13,460 bases of DNA from contig JAISXC010000190.1 of NCBI GenBank assembly GCA_031270875.1, positions 1 to 13,460 of the forward strand. Direction: 5' to 3'. Positions 1 to 5,062 of the stretch are shown here, in pieces; the first letter of the stretch is position 1, and each line of letters begins with the position of its first letter. A program made the translations under genes and the position numbers. The notes under the pieces are model-generated. The model was not told the origin of the DNA. It ran no database searches and saw nothing but the letters and a program-made list of their open reading frames with translations. The DNA comes from Desulfovibrio sp. (GTDB lineage Bacteria > Desulfobacterota > Desulfovibrionia > Desulfovibrionales > Desulfovibrionaceae).

Positions 1-2
1 TT

Positions 3-34
3 CACGCGGCCGGAGCGCCCGCTCCGGCCGCGTG
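3..34 (-). terminator. GC-rich hairpin after the lipoprotein gene, probable terminator
   Basis: A perfect 14-bp inverted repeat (3-16 with 21-34) encloses a 4-nt loop, GCCC. It starts about 5 nt after the stop codon of the minus-strand lipoprotein gene, where the operon should end. The U-tract expected beyond the stem on the minus strand would lie left of position 1, so it cannot be checked. The stem alone is very stable. It could also serve a convergent gene outside the window. Confidence 0.6.
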
Positions 35-39
35 TCAAG

Positions 40-627
40 TCAGCGTCTGAAGATGTTTGTCTTGGTTATGTTCATGAAGCGGGTGGTCTGGGTCCTTTCG
101 GTACTGCGGAAGGACACGCGTATTTCATCGCCGAATTTCCAGGTATCGGCCGGCATGGCTATGGCCGCGCCGGGGTTGAAGGTCACGAGAGATCTGAGGG
201 TCGGCGCGTAGACGGTGACGGTCTGCTTTTCCTTGTTGATCATGGGGAAGGACTTGCCCGCCACCAGAGGGTGTCTGGCGCCGATGTCCTTCTGCACGTC
301 GGTGAAATCCACGGGCAGTTCCCTGACCGCCTTGCCCGCCGCGTCATAGACGCTCACGACTTTCTTTTCCGGATTCACGGCGAGCAGCCCGCCGCACGCC
401 GGCTCAGGCCCCATATCCATGGAATCGACGGGCAATTTGTACGTGGCGGTTTTGCCGTTGTACAGGGGCTTGTTGCGGACTTTGCTTGTGTCCAGCACAA
501 GGGTCACGTTCTTGCCGGGCTCGAAGGCCACGGCGCGTCCCTGCTCCACACCCCCGTCGTAGTCGCACGCGCTCAGGGCGAAAGAGAGGGCGGCCAGCAA
601 TGCGGTCATCAAAATGCGGTTTTTCAT
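40..627 (-). CDS. lipoprotein of unknown function (DUF4881-like)
   Basis: A 195-residue exported lipoprotein. Residues 1-21 form a type II signal peptide: K3 and R4, a hydrophobic core, then the lipobox LSAC with the lipidated cysteine at C21. The residue after the cysteine is aspartate. In enterobacteria Asp at +2 keeps a lipoprotein in the inner membrane, so it may face the periplasm from the inner membrane, next to the TauE exporter. The mature part looks beta-rich, with no membrane span and no catalytic motif that I recognise. It resembles, from memory, the Desulfovibrio family DUF4881; this assignment is not certain. It is the last gene of a three-gene minus-strand operon, 15 bp after the exporter stop. 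An AGGAG ribosome site supports the ATG at 627. An accessory role for the exporter is inferred only from position. Confidence 0.8.
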   Translation of the reverse strand: MKNRILMTALLAALSFALSACDYDGGVEQGRAVAFEPGKNVTLVLDTSKVRNKPLYNGKTATYKLPVDSMDMGPEPACGGLLAVNPEKKVVSVYDAAGKAVRELPVDFTDVQKDIGARHPLVAGKSFPMINKEKQTVTVYAPTLRSLVTFNPGAAIAMPADTWKFGDEIRVSFRSTERTQTTRFMNITKTNIFRR

Positions 628-642
628 GGCGTTCTCTCCTCT

Positions 643-1704
643 CTAGTTGCCCGCGGCCTGTTTTTTGGCCGCGAGTTCAGCCTGGGCGCCCTTGACCATG
701 CGGGCGGTGATGTAGATGGCGGTGATGCTCACAAGACCCAGCACGTCAATGGTCGCCAGGGTGGTGAACAGGTCGCGCATTGCGGGGAATTCCGCGGCGA
801 GCTGCCTGAACAGCACGGAGAAGAGGCAGCCGACGACGGCCAGCCCGAAGACGATGCGGATGCCGTAGCCCTTGACGTATTTGGTGGCCACAACGCCTAT
901 CTGCGCGCCGACGGAGGCGCCGACCAGCATGATGACGGCCGCCAGGAGCTCGGTGCGGCCCTTGTAGGTGAAGGACGCCGCGCCGTAAAGGCCTGAAATG
1001 GCGACTTCAAAAAGGTCCGTGCCCACGGCGAGGTGGGTGGGACAGCCGATGAGATACACCAGGGCCGGCATGCGGATGAGGCCGCCGCCGATGCCCAGAA
1101 TGCCGGCCAGCCAGCCCGTGAACAGGCTCACGCAGATGGGCAGCCAGAAGGAGCAGTACACGCCGGCCCGCTTGAAGTGTATCATGGGCGGAACGCGGAT
1201 GGCCTGGAGTCTCTTGCCCCAGTCGAAACCGGATTCCAGCTTGTCCACTTCCTGATTTTTTTCCCTGGCCGCCCGCTCTTTCGCCCTGCGTTTGGCCACG
1301 TCGGCAAAGACGATCCAGGCGATCACCGTCAGCAGCACCACATAGAGCCAGCGCACCACCCTGTCCACCTGGCCGATGCGCTCCAGCCACATGATCATCT
1401 GCGCGCCGATCTCCATGCCGACGATCGTGCCGACGAGCATGACAATGCCGAGCAGGTAGTCCACATTGCCGAATCTGCCGTGGCGCATGGTGGAGATGAG
1501 GGATTTGCCCGCCATCTGCGCCATGTCCGTGCCGATGGCGAAGGCCATGGGAAAGCCGAGAATGTTCAGGCCCGGCGTCACCATCCACGCGCCGCCCAGA
1601 CCGAAGAAACCGCCGATGATGCCGACGCCCAGGCCGAGTATGATCAAGCCCGGCCAGAAAATGTTCACGCCGGAAATGGGCATCACCATGTACAACCAGT
1701 CCAT
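643..1704 (-). CDS. TauE/SafE family anion (sulfite/organosulfur) exporter
   Basis: A 353-residue polytopic inner-membrane protein of the TauE/SafE family, whose members move sulfite, sulfoacetate and other organic anions. The family's internal duplication is clear. Repeat 1 has GFFGLGGAW (32-40) and IGTDMAQ (57-63); repeat 2 has GILGIGGGL (201-209) and VGTDLFE (227-233). The halves are joined by a charged cytoplasmic loop rich in Lys, Arg and Glu at about 138-180. That loop and a C-terminal extension make it longer than the usual 250-270 residues. A strong AAAGGAGG site just upstream fixes the ATG at 1704. It lies 18 bp after the small exported protein and 15 bp before the lipoprotein, so the three are almost certainly co-transcribed, probably from the sigma-54 promoter at 2109-2124. 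The substrate cannot be read from sequence; sulfite or a sulfonate is the family-based guess. Confidence 0.9.
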   Translation of the reverse strand: MDWLYMVMPISGVNIFWPGLIILGLGVGIIGGFFGLGGAWMVTPGLNILGFPMAFAIGTDMAQMAGKSLISTMRHGRFGNVDYLLGIVMLVGTIVGMEIGAQMIMWLERIGQVDRVVRWLYVVLLTVIAWIVFADVAKRRAKERAAREKNQEVDKLESGFDWGKRLQAIRVPPMIHFKRAGVYCSFWLPICVSLFTGWLAGILGIGGGLIRMPALVYLIGCPTHLAVGTDLFEVAISGLYGAASFTYKGRTELLAAVIMLVGASVGAQIGVVATKYVKGYGIRIVFGLAVVGCLFSVLFRQLAAEFPAMRDLFTTLATIDVLGLVSITAIYITARMVKGAQAELAAKKQAAGN

Positions 1705-1722
1705 AATCGCCTCCTTTCCGGG

Positions 1723-2025
1723 TTATTTTTCCGCCAGTTCGCGGTGACCCAGGTCAATGCCGGTCATTTTCATGAAGAAGTCGGCCACAACGCCGAGAAC
1801 GCAGCCGAGAACGGGAATTATCAGCATCGTCATCAGGGCGAAGGCCAAATGGCTCTCGTTGTACATCTGGGCCCACCAGTGCATCAGACCGTCGTCGATG
1901 AAGCGCGTGTCGGCCACAATGGCGATGGGCGCGCCTTTGCCGCCAGCCGCCGCGGCCAGCGAGGGCGCCAGCAGAGCCAGCGGCAGCGCGCAAACAAAAA
2001 TCCATAATCTGCGCAGTGTTGTCAT
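1723..2025 (-). CDS. small exported single-span membrane protein
   Basis: A 100-residue protein of unknown function. Residues 1-27 look like a cleavable signal peptide: arginines at 5 and 6, a Leu/Ala core, and an AAA cleavage region before GGKGAP. A second hydrophobic stretch at about 62-84 should be a membrane span, leaving a short Trp-rich periplasmic segment (HWWAQMYNESH, 49-59) and a short charged tail. The open frame extends to a GTG at 2037, but the GGAGG ribosome site at 2031-2035 lies inside that extension, which fixes the ATG at 2025. It is the first gene of the exporter operon. Its fixed place before a TauE-type transporter suggests a small accessory subunit or stabiliser; this is inference. 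I do not recognise a named family. Confidence 0.8.
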   Translation of the reverse strand: MTTLRRLWIFVCALPLALLAPSLAAAAGGKGAPIAIVADTRFIDDGLMHWWAQMYNESHLAFALMTMLIIPVLGCVLGVVADFFMKMTGIDLGHRELAEK

Positions 2026-2030
2026 GGTTT

Positions 2031-2035
2031 CCTCC
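2031..2035 (-). promoter_or_regulatory. ribosome binding site that decides the start of the small membrane protein
   Basis: GGAGG on the minus strand, 5 nt before the ATG at 2025. The in-frame GTG at 2037 overlaps this site and so cannot be the main start. Confidence 0.75.
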
Positions 2036-2108
2036 ACATGTTTTGAAATGTTTTCCGGCCCGCTTGCTCCATGCGCGCGGCATCCGAAATTTTGCCAAAC
2101 ATAATTCT

Positions 2109-2124
2109 AGCAAATGTCGTGCCG
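2109..2124 (-). promoter_or_regulatory. sigma-54 (RpoN) promoter of the exporter operon
   Basis: The minus strand reads CGGCACGACATTTGCT, against the consensus TGGCAC-N5-TTGCW. Only the first base differs. The invariant GG (2123-2122) and GC (2111-2110) are exactly 10 bp apart. It points at the exporter operon, predicts a start near 2098 and leaves a leader of about 70 nt. A gene for a sigma-54 activator starts divergently next to it, which strongly supports function. A weaker sigma-70-like pair (TTCACA, 16 bp, TAGAAT) overlaps the same bases. Confidence 0.8.
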
Positions 2125-2216
2125 TTGTGAAATTTTTCTCTTGACGGCGTCATATCTTTACTTTTTTTCTCGTACTACTTGCGTTCCCGCGAAAAATGCG
2201 CCATAGTCGCAACGTC

Positions 2217-2249
2217 TTTTGCGCGGATTGGCGGTTGTTTTTGCGCGGA
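2217..2249. promoter_or_regulatory. paired 11-bp direct repeats, candidate activator-binding (enhancer) sites
   Basis: TTTTGCGCGGA occurs at 2217-2227 and again at 2239-2249. The start-to-start distance is 22 bp, two turns of the helix, so both copies face the same side of the DNA. A related inverted copy (TTTTTCGCGGGAA on the minus strand) lies at 2184-2196. Relative to the predicted start near 2098 the repeats centre at about -124 and -146, within the normal range for sigma-54 enhancers. They also lie directly before the activator's own ribosome site, so autoregulation is possible. Confidence 0.55.
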
Positions 2250-2263
2250 AATTGCACGATCCC

Positions 2264-2269
2264 GGAGGG
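2264..2269 (+). promoter_or_regulatory. ribosome binding site that decides the start of the sigma-54 activator
   Basis: GGAGGG lies 5 nt before the ATG at 2275. The frame is open back to a TTG at 2179, but that codon has no ribosome site, and the extension would run through the enhancer-like repeats. Confidence 0.75.
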
Positions 2270-2274
2270 CGGAC

Positions 2275-4851
2275 ATGCATTTTTTCAGCCCGTTTTTCAG
2301 CGGAAATTCACTGACTACGGCCTCTTTCCTGATGTATCGCAGCCTGCGCGGCCGAATGCTTATTCTTTGTCTGCCTCTTTTCGCAACGGCGCTTTTTGCG
2401 TTTTTTTTCTTCAGCTGGCGGATGCTGGGCTCTGTTGTCAACCACGCCGTCGCGCGCAACGCGCAATTTCAGTCCTATGCCATTGGGCAGGCCTTGACGC
2501 AAATTCTTGCAGAAACGCGCAGCCACCTTTTGTTGCTGGCTTCCGGCGAGCTTGATCAGGCGACAATGGCCCGACGCCTGAAATATCGCGGAAGGTTTGA
2601 AAAAGCGCAGTATTGCGAAGTGGCCTTTATGGGCCTTGCGGCCGAAAACAAATATCTTTTTCTGAATTACGGGGGCGAGCCCATCGCCGTGCCGCCGGAG
2701 GCGGCCCTGAACACCGCCTACGGGCCGTTTCACAACGTGGGCGCAAACCTGCTTCCGGGGCGTGTGAATGTGTCCCCTCCCGTGGAAGTCGGCTATACGC
2801 TGCTGCCGGTCAGCAATTCCCTTCAGAGCGTCACTTACCAGGTATTGCGTTTTTCCACTGTCGTGCATGACGCGGAGGGGCGCTTTCAGGGGGTGCTGGT
2901 TCTGTCGCTGAATTTGTCGGCTTTGCGGACGGCCCTTTCCACCCTTTCCTCGGGGGAGGCCGACAGCGGCGAAAATGCCGGCGACAGTCCGATACGCAGT
3001 CTTTTTTTTGACAAGGACGGCTGGATGCTTTTTCAGTCGGAAGGAAGCGTTGCGGAAGAGCAGGAAAAACCCTTGAGAACTGACGCCGTGCGCACCGGTT
3101 TCCGGGGGGATTTCGGCCGTCCGGGATTCAGTCAGGCCTTTCGCCCCGGGCCGGAATACCTGACGTACTGGAATATGGTTCTGGATGTCCAGAGCGGCCG
3201 TTCCGGGCGCCTTGCGATGCCGGAGTCCGGCTCCCTGTGGGGTGACGGCCGGCTGCGCCTTGACGGCGTGAGCTATGTGCCGGTAACCCTTCCCGAGGAG
3301 AGCGAGGGCGGCAAATCCGTCATAGGCGGGGTCGCTGTGCTGGACTCCAATTTTACATTGCTGCACACCGGCACTAAGATTGTCTTTATCTACGCCTGCT
3401 GCTTTTTGGCCGCCATGGCCTTTCTGGGGAGCGGGCTGTGGTGGATTGCCGGAATCGCGAACCGGCAGCTGCATATTCTGGCGACGGACCTGGAGCAGCG
3501 CAATGCCCGGGAAGGCTTTGAGCCTCTTGATATATCGCCCTTGCCGCTGGAGCTCGAAAAAATCAGAAATGCCGTAAACACACTTCTGGAACGCCTGCGC
3601 GGAACAATAGAGCACAACCTTTTCAGGCAGGCGCAGGCGACCGCCAACTCCCTGCGGGAGCCGGCCGATGATCTGCCCGACCTTGAAGATGTGCCGTCCC
3701 ACGGGCTTGTGGGCAATTCGCCGCTCATGCGGCATTTACAACTGCAAATCCGCAAAGCGGCCCCATCCACGGCCGACGTGCTTGTGGTGGGGGATACCGG
3801 CACAGGCAAGGAACTTGTTTCCGAACTCATTCACCGCTTGAGCCCGCGCGCGCACGGCCCCTTTATCAGCATCAACTGCGGCGCTCTGGACGAGGCGCTG
3901 CTGATGGATACGCTTTTCGGCCATGTGAAGGGAGCGTTCACGGAAGCAAAGGCCATGCGCAAGGGGGCTTTTCTTGCCGCGGACGGGGGCACGCTCATGC
4001 TGGACGAAGTGGGCAATGCGGCGCCCAGGGTGCAGCAGGCGCTTTTGCGCGCGCTCTCAACAAGGCGCATACGGCCGCTGGGGGCGGATTATGATGTCCC
4101 GTTCAATACGCGCATCATAGCCGCCACCAATACGGAGATAGGAGACGAGGCCGTGGAGGGCAGATTTCGGGAAGATCTTTACTATCGCCTTGCCGTCATA
4201 ACCATACATACCCCTCCCCTGTGCCAGCGCAAGGAAGACATCCCCATGCTTTTGGTGCACTTTCTCTCCGAGGCCGTGCATAACGGCGGGCCGGACATGC
4301 CCAAAATCATGCCCAGGATCAGCCGCGGCGCGCTGGCGAAGCTTGTGGAATACAACTGGCCGGGCAATGTGCGGGAGTTGAAAAACTGCGTGACCAATGC
4401 CCTTACATTCTGTGAAGGGGGAATAATCCATGCGGAGAACATACGCATCGGCGCGGAAGTGGGCGCGCCCGTCAAAATCCCGGGTGGCGCGCGGCATACC
4501 GCGATGCCGGCTGAACCCTTCCGGGAACCGGCCCCCCCCCCGGAAAGCGCCGCAGCCGGGACAATGCGCGCGGATGGGGACGCGGTCGCCGACATTGCGC
4601 CGACAAACGGTCTCAATCATCGCCAGCGACGGATTTTTCCGCTCATAGCCGCCAGGGGCGGCGTCAGCCGCCACGAATACCAGGCCATGGTCGAAGAGAA
4701 CATTTCCGTGCGCACGGCCCTGTATGATTTGCAGACTTTTGTGAAACTCGGCATGCTGCGCAAGGAAGGACGCGGGCCTGCACTGCGCTATGTTGCTGTC
4801 CGGAAAGAGCCGGAGTCATCGCCCCGCCCGTCCCGTTCCGCCGCGGCGTGA
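2275..4851 (+). CDS. membrane-anchored sigma-54-dependent transcriptional activator with periplasmic sensor
   Basis: An 858-residue activator. Order of parts: membrane span at about 28-47; extracytoplasmic region of about 320 residues, probably a Cache-type ligand sensor; second span at about 369-393; HAMP-like helical linker; AAA+ domain from about 484 to 720; Pro/Ala-rich linker; C-terminal winged helix (779-842). In the AAA+ domain I see Walker A GDTGTGKE (506-513), the sigma-54 loop as GAFTEA (553-558, usually GAFTGA), Walker B MLDE (575-578), the arginine-finger region RFREDLYYRL (630-639) and WPGNVREL (695-702). There is no receiver domain, so the signal should enter directly from the periplasm. 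The C-terminus is not the usual Fis-type helix-turn-helix; it resembles the winged helix at the end of RecG/Fic-type proteins. It is divergent to the exporter operon and its sigma-54 promoter, the most likely target. The ligand is unknown. Confidence 0.92.
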   Translation: MHFFSPFFSGNSLTTASFLMYRSLRGRMLILCLPLFATALFAFFFFSWRMLGSVVNHAVARNAQFQSYAIGQALTQILAETRSHLLLLASGELDQATMARRLKYRGRFEKAQYCEVAFMGLAAENKYLFLNYGGEPIAVPPEAALNTAYGPFHNVGANLLPGRVNVSPPVEVGYTLLPVSNSLQSVTYQVLRFSTVVHDAEGRFQGVLVLSLNLSALRTALSTLSSGEADSGENAGDSPIRSLFFDKDGWMLFQSEGSVAEEQEKPLRTDAVRTGFRGDFGRPGFSQAFRPGPEYLTYWNMVLDVQSGRSGRLAMPESGSLWGDGRLRLDGVSYVPVTLPEESEGGKSVIGGVAVLDSNFTLLHTGTKIVFIYACCFLAAMAFLGSGLWWIAGIANRQLHILATDLEQRNAREGFEPLDISPLPLELEKIRNAVNTLLERLRGTIEHNLFRQAQATANSLREPADDLPDLEDVPSHGLVGNSPLMRHLQLQIRKAAPSTADVLVVGDTGTGKELVSELIHRLSPRAHGPFISINCGALDEALLMDTLFGHVKGAFTEAKAMRKGAFLAADGGTLMLDEVGNAAPRVQQALLRALSTRRIRPLGADYDVPFNTRIIAATNTEIGDEAVEGRFREDLYYRLAVITIHTPPLCQRKEDIPMLLVHFLSEAVHNGGPDMPKIMPRISRGALAKLVEYNWPGNVRELKNCVTNALTFCEGGIIHAENIRIGAEVGAPVKIPGGARHTAMPAEPFREPAPPPESAAAGTMRADGDAVADIAPTNGLNHRQRRIFPLIAARGGVSRHEYQAMVEENISVRTALYDLQTFVKLGMLRKEGRGPALRYVAVRKEPESSPRPSRSAAA
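4532..4541 (+). repeat. C10 homopolymer inside the activator gene
   Basis: Ten consecutive cytosines encode part of an Ala-Pro-Pro-Pro stretch (residues 753-756) in the linker between the AAA+ domain and the winged helix. A one-base slip would shift the frame before the DNA-binding domain while leaving the sensor and ATPase intact. Confidence 0.9.
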
Positions 4852-5062
4852 TTCCGGTTCCGGATTCACGGGACGCAATTTTGTTTTGCCATTGCTCCGA
4901 AAAGGCGGCGCGCAGAAAAACTGTGGCGCTATCCGGCGGAATTGTGCTATGTTTTGAATTCGTGTCGGGTATCGGCAGAAAACGAAAAAATCCTGTCGTA
5001 ATTTTTTGCCGATTCAAGTGAAAACCGCCTCAAAGATTGCGGGCTATGGGAAAACAAAGCCT

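Noticed and set aside
271..996. Long plus-strand open frame opposite the lipoprotein and exporter genes, and a similar one at 1033-2007
   Set aside because: Both oppose well-supported genes, have the His/Gln/Asp-rich composition typical of antisense frames in GC-rich DNA, and show no domain or ribosome site.
2104..2131. Sigma-70-like promoter on the minus strand (TTCACA, 16 bp, TAGAAT with extended TG)
   Set aside because: It overlaps the much stronger sigma-54 element and the neighbouring activator gene favours sigma-54. It may be a chance match, so it is not listed as a separate promoter.
2179..2274. N-terminal extension of the sigma-54 activator from TTG 2179
   Set aside because: No ribosome site at 2179, a clear one before ATG 2275, and the extension covers the enhancer-like repeats.
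2308..3735. 475-codon minus-strand open frame inside the activator gene
   Set aside because: Shadow frame in GC-rich DNA; basic, low-complexity composition, no recognisable domain, and the opposite strand carries a clear gene.
4852..5062. Search for a sigma-54 promoter before the PEP synthase-like gene
   Set aside because: No GG-N10-GC pair fits. The best-looking stretch (GGCGGAATTGTGC) has only 9 bp between GG and GC. No convincing sigma-70 pair was seen either.
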